DNA of 64,000 bases. It comes from Verrucomicrobiales bacterium (lineage in GTDB: Bacteria > Verrucomicrobiota > Verrucomicrobiia > Verrucomicrobiales > DEV007). Every line of letters starts with the position of its first letter. The first letter of the stretch is position 1. Both the position numbers and the translations under genes were made by a program. The stretch lies in assembly GCA_018058245.1 (NCBI GenBank), contig JAGPCC010000001.1, forward strand, positions 1 to 64,000. The letters run 5' to 3'. This document shows, in pieces, positions 19,187 through 29,110 of this stretch. The notes under the pieces were generated by a model. It saw only the letters and a program-made list of their open reading frames with translations. It made no database searches and was not told the origin of the DNA.

Positions 19187-20161
19187 TCACACGATTTGCA
19201 GCCTGGTAAGATCCTGCGTGTCGATGATCCCGAGAGGGACTCGCGCATCGTTCAGGACCACCAGGTCATCGATGCGGCTGTCTTCGAGGATGCGGAGAAC
19301 CTCGCCGACCAACTTGCTTTCGTGAACAGAGATAGGATTGCGCGTCATGAGCCCGCCGACCGCCTCATTGCCGATGTCCGGACGTCCCGACTGAAACGCT
19401 CGTGCAAAGTCACCTTGGGTGAAGATCCCAGCGAGCACACCCGCTTCGTCGACTACGATGGCCGCCCCGGCGCGGGCGGAGGTCATTCGAGAAATCACTG
19501 CCATGACAGACTGATCGGGCTGAACGACGACAAAATCGTCTCCGGTTCGCATGATGTCCCCGGCCCGCATCAACAAGGCCCGACCCAGCGAACCGCCCGG
19601 ATGCAGCTCTGCAAAATGCTCTTTGGTGAATCCGCGTGCTTCGAGGAGGACCATCGCGAGAGCATCCCCGATCACCAATGTATTCGTGGTCGAAGAGGTA
19701 GGGGCGAGATTTAGAGGACATGCTTCTCGACTCACATGAATGTCGATGACGCAGTCCGCCGCCTTTCCCAAGGTAGAAGCGGGTTTTCCGGTAATTGCAA
19801 TGAGCCGAATTTGGCGGCGTTTCAGATGCGGCAGCAGAGCGAGCAACTCCGCCGTCTCGCCGGAATAACTCAGGGCAATGACACTATCGCCCGCATTCAC
19901 GAGGCCGAGATCTCCATGGATGGCATCCTGACAATTCAACACTGTCGCCGGTGCTCCGGTCGAGTTTAAGGTCGCCGCGAGTTTGCTCCCTATATTTCCT
20001 GACTTCCCGACGCCGACGATGATGATCTTTGCCCCCCCGGTCACGGTCGCCTTCAGCATCTCCACCGCAGCGACAAACGATTCGTCGATGCGTGCGACGA
20101 GCCGGTTCAGCTCCTCAATTTCGAGGGAGATGACGCGGCGGGCTTTTTCGAGGGAATCCAT
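19187..20161 (-). CDS. kdsD: Arabinose-5-phosphate isomerase, SIS-CBS type
   Basis: About 324 residues. It interconverts ribulose-5-phosphate and arabinose-5-phosphate, the first step of KDO synthesis for lipopolysaccharide. The SIS domain shows GVGKSGNIGSKLAATL, LSYSGET and the signature EACPLNLAPTSSTT with HPGGSLGR; two CBS domains follow (about 200-324). The ATG at 20161 is preferred to one 18 codons upstream, since the family starts shortly before the first helix of the SIS domain. Its presence supports a Gram-negative envelope with LPS. The gene lies 91 bases downstream of the spermidine-synthase-like gene. Confidence 0.93.
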   Translation of the reverse strand: MDSLEKARRVISLEIEELNRLVARIDESFVAAVEMLKATVTGGAKIIIVGVGKSGNIGSKLAATLNSTGAPATVLNCQDAIHGDLGLVNAGDSVIALSYSGETAELLALLPHLKRRQIRLIAITGKPASTLGKAADCVIDIHVSREACPLNLAPTSSTTNTLVIGDALAMVLLEARGFTKEHFAELHPGGSLGRALLMRAGDIMRTGDDFVVVQPDQSVMAVISRMTSARAGAAIVVDEAGVLAGIFTQGDFARAFQSGRPDIGNEAVGGLMTRNPISVHESKLVGEVLRILEDSRIDDLVVLNDARVPLGIIDTQDLTRLQIV

Positions 20162-20252
20162 GAACTGCAGGAGCGGAAAGAAGTCAGAGGATACGGCGAA
20201 ACGCGTGAGGTTCAAGCGCGGGACCGTCTACCGGGCTTCCGCACCGAATCCG

Positions 20253-21158
20253 TCATTCTCGCAGATTTTCCACGAGCTCGGAAAAATCGAGATCAGCGGG
20301 AGCATTTCGATTTAGAAGAACAGCTGTTTCGGCTAATTCCTCTCTGCTCGGCGCTGGGTCGCGGGTCGTTGCGATGACTGCAAGATTCCCGCTTTGAGGA
20401 ACTCCAAAAAGATACGTTTCCGGAAAAACCGTTCGGATCGCAGCGAGATCGTCCGGAGTTCCCTCCTCCCACTCGATGAGATTAAAAGCAATCACCCCGC
20501 CCGGCAGGAGATGGGATTTCAGCTCGTGCAAAAACGCCTCGGTTTTCAGTCGCTTTGCCTTTTCCTCGAGAGTCACATCCGCTGGAGGTCGCAAAAAGGC
20601 GTCCATGTAGATCGCATCGTAGAGTCCGTGATCGTCGTTGAAGAACGCAAATGCATCTGCAGTGTGCAGGACCGTCTTCGGTCCTGGCACCGTTTGGAAA
20701 TATTCGGCCGCGACCGCCACTACGACCGGGTCGATCTCCACTGCTTCCACCATCATCTCGGGGAAATTGTGATTTAAATACCGCACCATGCCTCCGGCAC
20801 CAAGTCCGACGATCAGGATTCGCTTCTGCGGGTGACGGAAAAGAAACGAGGAGAAGAGGCCCTTTGCGTAACGCAATTGACTCGTCCCAGGTGCGGCGAG
20901 GTCGATCGATGACTGACATTGTTCCACACCATGACGATCCAAAAAGAGAAGGCTGCGAACCGTGCCTTTTTCGCGCACTCGGATCTGCGCGTAATCCGAG
21001 GTCGCCTCGTAGATCACGTTTCCGAATCTGCTTCCTTGTGAGGATCCGAGGGGGAAAACGGTCAGATAAATACTGCTCGAGAGGAACAAAACAATTCCTG
21101 CGACGAGGAGAACATAGTTCGCCCGTGTTGATTCTCGAAAACGACGTGCCATCCCCAT
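20253..21158 (-). CDS. Membrane-anchored spermidine synthase-like methyltransferase-fold protein
   Basis: A 301-residue protein with one N-terminal transmembrane segment (about 15-37) and a spermidine-synthase-type Rossmann domain: ILIVGLGAGGMVRYL (nucleotide or dcSAM site), VEAVEIDP (acidic residue at the strand end), HTADAFAFF and YDAIYMDAF. It resembles the fused membrane/spermidine-synthase-like family; whether it really transfers aminopropyl groups is doubtful, because many members are of unknown function. It shares direction and short spacing with the DUF2339 gene upstream (54 bases). Confidence 0.78.
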   Translation of the reverse strand: MGMARRFRESTRANYVLLVAGIVLFLSSSIYLTVFPLGSSQGSRFGNVIYEATSDYAQIRVREKGTVRSLLFLDRHGVEQCQSSIDLAAPGTSQLRYAKGLFSSFLFRHPQKRILIVGLGAGGMVRYLNHNFPEMMVEAVEIDPVVVAVAAEYFQTVPGPKTVLHTADAFAFFNDDHGLYDAIYMDAFLRPPADVTLEEKAKRLKTEAFLHELKSHLLPGGVIAFNLIEWEEGTPDDLAAIRTVFPETYLFGVPQSGNLAVIATTRDPAPSREELAETAVLLNRNAPADLDFSELVENLRE

Positions 21159-21212
21159 CTTTACTCGTAACCCTGTTTCGTCAAAGTACCAAGAGGGTGC
21201 AGAACTGGGATT

Positions 21213-23687
21213 TCACACCAGTTTTGAATCATCTCGCAAGCTTTCGTGTCCGGTTGCGAAGGTGTGGGAGAACTTGAAGTAGAGAAAAGATCCCACGAGG
21301 ACGACAATCCCGAGGAGGAGGAACGCAACGATGCGATAGAGTTGATCGAGTCCCGCAAGGTCGATCAAAAAGACTTTCAAAATCGTGCCCCCGAGCAGTA
21401 ACAATCCCAATCCGCGGAGGATCGCGCGGCCTTTGAGAATGCCCGTGAGGAGAAGCGCGAGCGCAAAGAGCGACCAGTAGATCGAAAGTCCGCCCATACG
21501 AAAATGCTCCAAAAAATGGCTCAGCCCAGTCCAGACTTCGAGGCTGGAGTATACAAACGCTGCCGCGAGCGCACCATAGGCGAATGTGGTCGCGATCCCG
21601 AGGGAGCGATTGCGATGCACCAACCTACGGGAGGCAAGAAAAAGGAACAGAGCAACCGCACCGTACTCGATGACCCGCATCAGTAGTCCCGAGATCGCTT
21701 CATTCTGACGGAAGACAAGATCGAAACCCGGCTTCCAGACGAAGATGTCATAGAAGAAGGCCTTCACCACGAGCGCACCGGTCAGGACGAGGAGGACGAC
21801 TTTGACGGTGGACTGATCATTCGCCAGCATCTCGCGGAGCAAGAGGGCACCAAGCCCGATCCAGACGAGCGTAAGTGCCGGACGGACCAACGGCAGGTAG
21901 AAGGTCCCGATGCTGTGGAGCACTTCGAGATTTAGATAGAGAAATGTCAGGACGACCACAATCCAGAAACAGACTCGTGACAAGACCGACTGCCCGATCC
22001 ATGGTTTGATGTCGTTTTCCTCCCCGATCTCGAAGGTCTCGTTCGGTCCCTGCTCTTTGGAAAAAAGAAAGCCAGCCGCAAAAAAGGAGACGATGGGAAT
22101 GCCAAAAACGACGAGTCTTTCCAGCAGTCCCATCCAGTAGAGCCCGGTCGGCAGAGTGCGACTGAGCCCGTCGAACTGATCGTGTAGATCGAAAATCGCA
22201 AACCGTGCCAGGACGATGAGATAGAGCAGATAGGCGAGCTGCCGGAGAAACTCGCTTTTCATCTTCGCAGCGATCCAGAGCATGACAAAGGCCTGAAGAG
22301 ACCAACTCACCGTAATCCAGCCCTTTGAGAAGAGGATGGGAAGGGTGATCGCCACAAAGAATACCACGAGGCCAAGAAAACTCATGAGAAGACCTCGATC
22401 CTGTATTTTGCGCCGTAGGAAGATCACGGCGTGGAGGAGATAAAAGATCGCGAGACCGAGCGTAAGCACGGCGACCGCCTCCCGGCTGTATGTGGCAGTG
22501 ATGTAGAACACCCCGTAGCCCACGACAGCAGTAGCGTTGAGGAAAAGGAAGAGCAACTCCAACAGAGTCGATTCGCGGCGATGCAGGAGCTGATAGACAA
22601 ACGTCACCGAGGAAAAGAGCACGAAGAAAGCGAGGAGAAACGGCATGAATTCCCCGAATCGCTCCGGTTGAAATGCCCGATCGCTCGCACGAATCACGTG
22701 GAGGTAGGTCGCGGCAAAACTGAGGTAGTGCAAGAGTCGCCAGTCTTTCCGTGCCGCAAGGAAGAAAACCCCGAGCCCCAGCAGCAGGAGATAACTGAAT
22801 AAAACGACCACCCCGGTATCACCCGACGTGATCATCAGGGGAGTTCCGTACCCTCCCAGCAAACCGAGGACCGCTACGAGGAGCGTGTGGAACCGAACGG
22901 CGACAAACCCCGCCGCGATGGTGACGCAGGCCATGAGCAGAAATGCGGAAAGTGATCCGACGACCCCATATTGATGAGCGGTGAAAAAACTGAAATAAAG
23001 TGTCGCAAACCCTGCCCCGGCAAGGGCCTGCCCGAGCAGCGCATACCGCCCTCGGAAGAGTCGCAAGCCAGATACGATCAATGCACCGCCCGTGAGCGTT
23101 GCGAGAAGGACACGTCCGAGCGGCCCGATCATTCCCTTTGCGATGGAGTATTTCAAAAAGAAACCGATTCCGATCACGAGAATCAGAACACCGACACGGA
23201 GAAGCCAGGTCGTGGCCACGGCAAACTCCATCGTGACACCGCTCGGGCGGTGCTCTTCTCCTACGACGATCCAATTCCAGATACGGTTGAGAGCCTCCCG
23301 AGCAGAAGTTTCAAATCGACCGGGGGCACGCTCCGTAGGTTCCGGGATGGGAGATTCCCTCCGCATCGGAAGAGTGGTTTTGGGGAGCGGTGGCGGTAGC
23401 GTCACCACCGAAGGCAGTGATTCGAGGGCCCGCGCGGGAGCAGCTGTAGACTCGAAATCCGGGGTGGGGACTATCTCGGAGACTGCCGCCTCGGCGAGCG
23501 GCGAGACCGCCTTGGGGGCGATGGCACTACTTTGCTCGTGCCTTCGCAGCATCCGAATCTCCGCAAGGATCTCCCGCAGATCACTCTTTAGAACATCATT
23601 TTTTTGCTCCAGCGAGCCGATACGGGTGAGCAGCGACACCAAAAGAATCAGAGCCACAGCAGCGGTGAGAAGGAGGAGCAGGTCCAT
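21213..23687 (-). CDS. DUF2339 polytopic membrane protein
   Basis: 824 residues. The N-terminus has one membrane span (residues 2-20), a predicted coiled coil (about 24-50) and a Pro-rich linker; from about residue 160 onward there is an almost continuous series of over 20 hydrophobic segments with very short loops. This matches the DUF2339 predicted membrane protein family, whose function is unknown. No catalytic motif was recognised. It is the first gene of a likely three-gene run with the spermidine-synthase-like gene and kdsD. Confidence 0.85.
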   Translation of the reverse strand: MDLLLLLTAAVALILLVSLLTRIGSLEQKNDVLKSDLREILAEIRMLRRHEQSSAIAPKAVSPLAEAAVSEIVPTPDFESTAAPARALESLPSVVTLPPPLPKTTLPMRRESPIPEPTERAPGRFETSAREALNRIWNWIVVGEEHRPSGVTMEFAVATTWLLRVGVLILVIGIGFFLKYSIAKGMIGPLGRVLLATLTGGALIVSGLRLFRGRYALLGQALAGAGFATLYFSFFTAHQYGVVGSLSAFLLMACVTIAAGFVAVRFHTLLVAVLGLLGGYGTPLMITSGDTGVVVLFSYLLLLGLGVFFLAARKDWRLLHYLSFAATYLHVIRASDRAFQPERFGEFMPFLLAFFVLFSSVTFVYQLLHRRESTLLELLFLFLNATAVVGYGVFYITATYSREAVAVLTLGLAIFYLLHAVIFLRRKIQDRGLLMSFLGLVVFFVAITLPILFSKGWITVSWSLQAFVMLWIAAKMKSEFLRQLAYLLYLIVLARFAIFDLHDQFDGLSRTLPTGLYWMGLLERLVVFGIPIVSFFAAGFLFSKEQGPNETFEIGEENDIKPWIGQSVLSRVCFWIVVVLTFLYLNLEVLHSIGTFYLPLVRPALTLVWIGLGALLLREMLANDQSTVKVVLLVLTGALVVKAFFYDIFVWKPGFDLVFRQNEAISGLLMRVIEYGAVALFLFLASRRLVHRNRSLGIATTFAYGALAAAFVYSSLEVWTGLSHFLEHFRMGGLSIYWSLFALALLLTGILKGRAILRGLGLLLLGGTILKVFLIDLAGLDQLYRIVAFLLLGIVVLVGSFLYFKFSHTFATGHESLRDDSKLV

Positions 23688-23752
23688 TTGGGAAGGTAAT
23701 CGGTTCGGCGAGGGTGACCGGAACTGAATCTAATTTCCATAATGGTTGAAAT

Positions 23753-23764
23753 AAACTGCAGTTT
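23753..23764. promoter_or_regulatory. 12-bp perfect palindrome upstream of the DUF2339 gene
   Basis: AAACTGCAGTTT is a perfect palindrome lying 65 bases upstream of the DUF2339 start, inside the presumed promoter region. It could bind a dimeric regulator, but a palindrome of this size can arise by chance. Confidence 0.2.
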
Positions 23765-24041
23765 GGTAACGATTCAGCATCATCTATCCCCCTACGGCTT
23801 GGCAACCAAAGCGTGAGGGGTAGCAAATAGAGAGTGCTTCAGGCTCTTTACTTTCTCAACAAGTGAATCACCGAGAGCGCGTGGATCTGGAAGGATCTTT
23901 GCAAGAGTGGCAAAAAGACGGCGGGACTGCCAGAAACCGATGACAGCGCCTTGCAGCTGGTGAGAGAGTTGCATTCGAATTCGGCAGGTTCCGTTTTTGC
24001 GAGGCCTTAGCCAGCAACCAGCGCGACCGGCGGAGACGCAA

Positions 24042-24069
24042 GAAAGGCGGGACCGAAGCCCCGCCTTTC
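24042..24069 (-). terminator. Hairpin terminator downstream of the porin gene
   Basis: A perfect 10-bp stem (GAAAGGCGGG with CCCGCCTTTC) closes an 8-base loop, 43 bases after the porin stop. Reading on the minus strand the stem ends in CTTTC without a long T-run, so it is terminator-like by position and strength, less so by tail. Confidence 0.6.
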
Positions 24070-24112
24070 CACCAAGGGATTCCCTCCCTGCGGAGGGAAG
24101 ATCAACGAAAAA

Positions 24113-25378
24113 TTAGAAGAAAGTCCTAATCCCTAGCATCCAAGTGCCGGAGTCGATGTCAGTAGTCGTTCCGAAGAGCTGGCCCGAAGCCAATTCGTAA
24201 CCCGCCATGACTTTAAGATTGTCTCCACATAGGTAGTAGTTCAGACCAGCGTAGAGGGTATGATACCCTTCCACGTTCTGACGATTGTTTCCGGTCCCGG
24301 GAGGGGCTCCAAAACGCTGTGTGCGCTGGTTTTGGCCCGAATCCATGTAGCCGTATTTGGCAACAAACTCCAGTTTGTCCGTGACTTCGTAGGTTGGCAT
24401 GATCACCAGCCCCCAAGTGTCATCACCGGCCGGAATCGCCCTTGAACCGAGCGTGGCACCCGATGCCTCGCGATTGATACCAAAGATCATATCCGTAACC
24501 AAATCGAGGCGACCGAAGTCGGAAACCGTTCCCAGAGCTAAGCCATGTTGATAGTTAGAACCCTGGTTGCTGATCGCGCTGCCGGTGGGACTTTTCCTAC
24601 CATCCGAGTTATTGGTATAGGCATAGTCGAAGTGAAGCTTCGTTTGTTCGGTGATCCCGTAAGCCAAACGGTAAGAAAAACCGCCGCGGGAATCTCCTCT
24701 GGGCAATTCGAATCCGCCCTGTGCTGATGTACCGTCAGTGCCATAAACCCAAGCCCCAAGTTCGTGATCGAAATCTCCCGTTTCGAACCCATAGGTCGCA
24801 CCCCAGGGTTTCTGATCTGCCACTTCATTCACGATGTGGGAGCGTTCGATGGTCTTGATCTTTTTGGATGAGGAGCTGAACTCACGGGTGATCAACTGCT
24901 TCTGCTTCCCTACCGTTACGTAGTTGGTCTTGGACGGAGCCCACTGAATGTACATCTCGTCTACATCGTTGAAGAAGTCGCGTCTGATCAGGCCGGTGCC
25001 AGAACCGTCGCCATCAGAAACGTTGAAGGAAGATGCAAATTTGAAGTGATTGGCAAACTCGATGTCAAGTCCAAGACGCGCACGGCGGTGCTGCCACTGG
25101 TTGAATCCGTTGTTATCGATACCATTGATGTCTTCCTCCTGAGAGATTCCCTGACCGTGGTAGCGCCCGTTGAGTGAGATGCCCCGGATGAAACCCGAAT
25201 CGGCTTCATACAGAGTCGAAAGGTCGAAGAAGTCACAGAAAGTCGATGCTTCTTCGACGGGCATCTTGTCGTTGACGACGGCTTTGCCGTAATCCCCCGC
25301 CGTGAGGGAGCTACCAGCGAGGACGGATGCCGCCCCCATTCCAGTGATCAGTTTCCTAAAGCTGTTATCTTGTGTCAT
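24113..25378 (-). CDS. OprP/OprO-like outer-membrane porin
   Basis: A 421-residue predicted outer-membrane beta-barrel. The first 27 residues resemble a signal peptide (ASVLAGSSLTA-GD). Alternating-hydrophobicity strands run to the end, which closes with the aromatic-terminated strand MLGIRTFF typical of barrel assembly. The stretch RRARLGLDIEF, the DEMYIQW strand and the VGKQKQ turn match phosphate-selective porin O/P family proteins (PF07396). The transported ion is unknown; homologues are often called phosphate porins without proof. A strong hairpin follows the gene, and its upstream region carries a GTGACA direct repeat. Confidence 0.82.
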   Translation of the reverse strand: MTQDNSFRKLITGMGAASVLAGSSLTAGDYGKAVVNDKMPVEEASTFCDFFDLSTLYEADSGFIRGISLNGRYHGQGISQEEDINGIDNNGFNQWQHRRARLGLDIEFANHFKFASSFNVSDGDGSGTGLIRRDFFNDVDEMYIQWAPSKTNYVTVGKQKQLITREFSSSSKKIKTIERSHIVNEVADQKPWGATYGFETGDFDHELGAWVYGTDGTSAQGGFELPRGDSRGGFSYRLAYGITEQTKLHFDYAYTNNSDGRKSPTGSAISNQGSNYQHGLALGTVSDFGRLDLVTDMIFGINREASGATLGSRAIPAGDDTWGLVIMPTYEVTDKLEFVAKYGYMDSGQNQRTQRFGAPPGTGNNRQNVEGYHTLYAGLNYYLCGDNLKVMAGYELASGQLFGTTTDIDSGTWMLGIRTFF

Positions 25379-25804
25379 TTAGTATGGTTTGAATTAATCA
25401 GTGGCCATTCTTACGGGGCGATCACGAAATCCTCCATTTGTTCTTGGTGACATTTGTGACACAAAATCTGCGAGCAGGTCGAATTGACTGACTGCGTAAA
25501 ATAGCGGTTTTATGGAGGGATGGCCAGCGGCACTATCTGACGCTTCAGTGGCCTACTTTATTGGTTGAACTATACTTATAAATACTATGCAATTACCTAC
25601 TAAAAGGCTATCTTCGCCAGGCTCGTTGTAGGGATATTCGGGTCCTTTGCCGTCTGCATATTCCTTTCAGAAGTGATCCGGTGGCTTCGTGGTAGTGTCA
25701 TACGGCACGTGCTCCTTTCCCCCCTCCTGAAGACTGGGATACCGCGATGAAGAAGAATTGAGACTTGTCCAACGAGGCGAGACTGTGCTATTTCCAATTC
25801 CACT
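25379..25804. other. Divergent promoter region (porin / M19 peptidase)
   Basis: About 425 bases separating two divergent genes. It is AT-rich around 25540-25600. A possible + strand promoter for the M19 gene has TTGGTT at 25561, a 16-base spacer and TACTAT at 25583; this is only a pattern match. A repeated GTGACA element lies near the porin. No coding region is evident. Confidence 0.35.
25447..25461. promoter_or_regulatory. GTGACA direct repeat upstream of the porin gene
   Basis: GTGACA occurs at 25447 and again at 25456 (9-base period), about 70-85 bases upstream of the porin ATG. On the porin strand it reads TGTCAC-AAA-TGTCAC. It recalls a two-component regulator site such as a Pho box, but the classic Pho period is 11, so the identity is open. 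Confidence 0.25.
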
Positions 25805-27157
25805 ATGGAAAGACGAAATTTTCTCAAAGGAGCAGCCCCCCTCGCCATTGCCAGCGCCAGCGCTGCTTCCCCGATCGTCCTCGCCGATGGGGCCGCAGGA
25901 CCGAACCGGGTTGCGGTGATGACGAAAAACCTCAATCCCGCGATCCAGAAAGCACGAGATGCCGCGATGGCAGTGCTACAACCGACCGAGGCCCAACTAC
26001 AGCGAGGACTGGAGCTTCATGCCGACGCAGTCGTCTTTGATTCCTACGGTTTTTCTCCGCGCTCGGCGATCGATGGGGAAAAGTTCAAAGAAGAAGTGCT
26101 GGCAGGCGCATCGGACCAAGAGCTCGACGACCTGCGCGAAGACATGTCGATGACACGGTGCGTGACCGATGCAGGAGAGCTGACCGAATATCGCGAGGGA
26201 TGGCTTGCCTCGGGAGTTACCTGTGTTTTCCAGAACGCCGGTCAGGAAGGGCAGGACCCTATGCGGCTCATCAAACGCCTCGCGCGATTTACCTACACCA
26301 CCGATATGCTGCGGGAGTTTGTCTCGAAGGCCGTCACGCCCGCCGATGTCGAGGCGGCAAAGGCGGCGAACCGACGCTGCCTCTACATGACTGGAAACGG
26401 CGTCCCCCTCACCCAGGACTGGAATTCCATTCCCGATGAATTGCGATATGTGCGGATCTTTTACCAACTGGGGATTCGCATGATGCACCTGACCTATCAA
26501 CGTCGCAATATGATAGGCGATGGTTGCGGGGAAACCACCAACGCCGGGTTGAGTGATTTCGGGAAAGCGGTCGTCGCCGAGATGAATCGTGTCGGGGTGA
26601 TCGTCGATTGTGCCCATTCGGGCTGGCAGACAAGCCTCGAAGCAGCGCAGACCTCCGCCCGCCCTATGGTCGCGAGCCATTCCGTAGCCGGGGCACTGTA
26701 TCCGCACATCCGCAGCAAACCAGATGAGGTGATCCGGGCCATCGCGGATACCGACGGGCTCATCGGGATCTGCTGTATCTCGCGGTTTCTCCGCGGGAAG
26801 GGAGATCTCAACGCGCTCCTCGATCACATCGATCATGTTGCGAAGAATTTCGGCGTAGATCACGTCGCGATTGGGACCGACATCTCCTACAACTCCCGAA
26901 ACAGCTCTGCGGAGAATAAAAAAGCGGCTGTCGGCGGCCTCCGACGCAAACGTGCAGACTTCCGTTCGCTCTGGCCGAAGGACGACTTTCTTGCAAGCGA
27001 AGAGGCCGACCTCAGCCTATCGTGGACGAACTGGCCGCTCTACACCGTAGGACTGGTTCAGCGAGGATATACCGACGAGGAGATTCGGAAAATCATCGGG
27101 GGAAACGTCATGCGAGTCGCAAAGGCGAATTTCGTGGACTCGGTTCCTGCCGTGTAG
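25805..27157 (+). CDS. Tat-exported M19 (renal dipeptidase-like) hydrolase homologue
   Basis: A 450-residue protein with an N-terminal Tat-like signal (MERRNFLKGAAPLAIASASA). The second half matches peptidase family M19: HLTYQRRN, DGCGETTNAGLSDFGKAVVAEMNR, a metal His in DCAHSG, a second in ASHSVAG, and the Asp in IGTDIS. The expected N-terminal metal motif (Asp-Gly-His-Asn-Asp in family members) aligns with FDSYGF, which lacks both metal ligands His and Asp; the bridging Glu may be the one in AGQEGQ. It may therefore bind one metal, act on another substrate, or be inactive. A cytosolic export role is unlikely; it should act in the periplasm. Confidence 0.82.
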   Translation: MERRNFLKGAAPLAIASASAASPIVLADGAAGPNRVAVMTKNLNPAIQKARDAAMAVLQPTEAQLQRGLELHADAVVFDSYGFSPRSAIDGEKFKEEVLAGASDQELDDLREDMSMTRCVTDAGELTEYREGWLASGVTCVFQNAGQEGQDPMRLIKRLARFTYTTDMLREFVSKAVTPADVEAAKAANRRCLYMTGNGVPLTQDWNSIPDELRYVRIFYQLGIRMMHLTYQRRNMIGDGCGETTNAGLSDFGKAVVAEMNRVGVIVDCAHSGWQTSLEAAQTSARPMVASHSVAGALYPHIRSKPDEVIRAIADTDGLIGICCISRFLRGKGDLNALLDHIDHVAKNFGVDHVAIGTDISYNSRNSSAENKKAAVGGLRRKRADFRSLWPKDDFLASEEADLSLSWTNWPLYTVGLVQRGYTDEEIRKIIGGNVMRVAKANFVDSVPAV

Positions 27158-27191
27158 AGGGGAATCCGGAGTCCCGGAGTCCCGGCGTTCA

Positions 27192-28832
27192 TCACAACGT
27201 ATCGATCGAGAGAGACGGCTCGGCAGGCAGGTGTTTGCTCCAGGCGTTCCGCAGGAATTCCTGTCTTGAAAGAGCGGCCGGACTGCGCGGATTACTGAGA
27301 ATCGGCGGGACCGGAATCGGTCTCGGCAAAACCGGATCCGCCGGGAGGACAGGAACCGTAGAGCGTTCCCGCTGGTTGTAGCGAGCGGCCTCAGCATTGT
27401 AGTGATCGATTGCCGAATTAAATTGCCGGAGTTCCACATTGAAGGCGTCCCTTTGCGCTTCGATTGCCGCGTGGAACTCCCTTTGTGCCGTTTCGTACGA
27501 GTCGAGGTAATGATTGGTGTCCCATTCGAATCGAGCAAAATCGAACAAATAAGCTCTCAGCCTGCCCGACTGACCACTGCTGATGAGCTGATGAACGAGC
27601 GCCATCGAAGAAATGTAACGCTGCAATACAACGGGGCCAGAGGACAAAGACTGTGGCCTTGCGCCCTCCACGGACGGACTCGTGCCCGAATCTTCAGGGG
27701 CGGTGGGGAGGGATGACTTCGCCGGAGCCGCCTTCTGCGGTGCAATCGGAGAGTCCGTCGCCTTTGAAACATAGGTGATTTGAAAAGGTTGCACGCGAGG
27801 GAGCTCGATCGGTTTTTCCTCCACCGCCCCGTCACCCATAAATGAACGGGGATCCATCGCGCGGAATTCCCCGGAAGCGATCAGCGGAAACCGCCTCGGG
27901 TCTCCCCCGAACTTTTTCGACGCCAACTCCATGAGGCCTTCCTTGTGGCGGGAAAGGAAAAACTGCCCATCCGCATAAGGGATCGCGGAAATGTATTCGG
28001 CAAATCCTTCCACAAACCACATCGGTGCCAGGGTCAGCCATTGATGCGTGAGAGCGTGAGTCGTCTCGTGAATGAGCGTGCGAGGATCAAAATCCCGAGT
28101 CTTTTTGTAACCTGAATTCCCCCTCGTGAGACCCAGGGAAGAAAGGGGGACGAGCATGGTGCGGTCTTTGATCCGGTAGACCCCAGCAGCATCACTGCTC
28201 CCGCCGGCCGCGAGATAGTCGGGATCACGGGAAAAAAGCTTCACGTTAAATTTTCCCTCGTCCGGCACCGCTATCGCGAGACCGAGGGGATTTGCCTGAA
28301 TCGCGAGATACGTGACCTCGAAAAGCCTGGAAAAATCCCGCACCACGTCTTGGGTCAGGACCGCATCACATGCAAACCGGAAGTGGCGAGTCTCGTGGAC
28401 TTTGCCCTCCTTCGCAAAAGCACCGTCAAAGATGCCTGCTTCGATGGAGTTGGAAAGGCTCCGCGTAGTTTCGTAACCGGTATCAAAATACACTGATACC
28501 GCGAGCCACTCGCGAATGAATCGCTGGTCGGCCTCGACCAAGCGAGCGAGCGGAAGCACGGTCGTTTTTCCGTTTTCGAGTTGCAGGGAAACCTCGCCCT
28601 CGCGAACCCCGAGGATCTTGGCGCTCACGACCTTTCCTTCCGTAGACGTCCAGCTGCGGCGGGAGTTCCAGTCGATCAGTGGATCACCACTTTGGAGAAA
28701 AGTCAGCTCGCTCACACCCCGGAACGGCATCTCGGGAACGGCGTTCCCCACTTCTGCTCCCCCCGAGAAAGACACACCGATTCCCCAGAAAAAGGGAACA
28801 AGGAGACAAACAGGAGGATAAGGCAATTTCAT
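27192..28832 (-). CDS. Secreted SHD1-domain zinc metallopeptidase (gluzincin-like)
   Basis: About 546 residues from the ATG at 28832, which starts a clear signal peptide (hydrophobic 9-24). Residues about 40-110 resemble an SHD1 domain (RSWTSTEGKVVSAKILG..., LARLVEADQ, FIREWL), a module common in Planctomycetota and Verrucomicrobiota proteins. A zinc site HETTH (near 254) with a downstream Glu in FVEGFAEYIS matches the gluzincin pattern HExxH...E. The C-terminus has an alpha-helical, possibly coiled-coil stretch and a Pro-rich tail. The substrate is unknown, though the location suggests an envelope or extracellular protein substrate. An upstream in-frame start would add a longer, less likely leader. 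Confidence 0.78.
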   Translation of the reverse strand: MKLPYPPVCLLVPFFWGIGVSFSGGAEVGNAVPEMPFRGVSELTFLQSGDPLIDWNSRRSWTSTEGKVVSAKILGVREGEVSLQLENGKTTVLPLARLVEADQRFIREWLAVSVYFDTGYETTRSLSNSIEAGIFDGAFAKEGKVHETRHFRFACDAVLTQDVVRDFSRLFEVTYLAIQANPLGLAIAVPDEGKFNVKLFSRDPDYLAAGGSSDAAGVYRIKDRTMLVPLSSLGLTRGNSGYKKTRDFDPRTLIHETTHALTHQWLTLAPMWFVEGFAEYISAIPYADGQFFLSRHKEGLMELASKKFGGDPRRFPLIASGEFRAMDPRSFMGDGAVEEKPIELPRVQPFQITYVSKATDSPIAPQKAAPAKSSLPTAPEDSGTSPSVEGARPQSLSSGPVVLQRYISSMALVHQLISSGQSGRLRAYLFDFARFEWDTNHYLDSYETAQREFHAAIEAQRDAFNVELRQFNSAIDHYNAEAARYNQRERSTVPVLPADPVLPRPIPVPPILSNPRSPAALSRQEFLRNAWSKHLPAEPSLSIDTL

Positions 28833-29110
28833 GGTCGGCGAGCATCCGCCAAAAACAGGATACCCAAAAAGGAACCCAAAAAGCAAGCTCCGACCGTGCG
28901 CGAGAGCGAAAGCCAATCGTCATCGATCTACGGATCCGACCGAGCGATATCCCCCGCTGCTCTCTATCGACCGACCTTGCTGCCCCGTTTAACCCTCTAG
29001 CCTCCAGTTTCTTTCCACACCCCCGAATCCCGCGGAAACCTTCAACCTCCGACCAAAAGGCACTACAAAATCGTTGCCGGTTTCACCTCGATTCGTGCGC
29101 GACCTGCCCG

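Larger units (their letters stand above)
23688..24112. other. Intergenic region between the porin and DUF2339 genes
   Basis: About 425 bases. It contains the porin terminator hairpin (24042-24069) and a 12-base perfect palindrome near the DUF2339 start. A short open frame at 23792-23974 on the minus strand (60 codons) has no recognisable similarity and no supporting signals, so I do not call it a gene. Confidence 0.4.

Noticed and set aside
20253-21158. Link between the spermidine-synthase-like gene and the PotD/kinase sensor as a polyamine pathway
   Set aside because: The genes are about 25 kb apart, and the spermidine-synthase-like family mostly lacks proven polyamine synthesis, so the link is speculation.
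23792-23974. 60-codon minus-strand open frame between porin and DUF2339 genes
   Set aside because: No recognisable motif, no start signals, and no sign of conservation can be judged here.
25600-25935. 111-codon minus-strand open frame overlapping the M19 gene start
   Set aside because: It is a shadow of the M19 coding region and contains no motif of its own.
27158-27191. Short repeated CGGAGTCCC in the gap after the M19 gene
   Set aside because: Only two copies of nine bases; too short to call a repeat or terminator.
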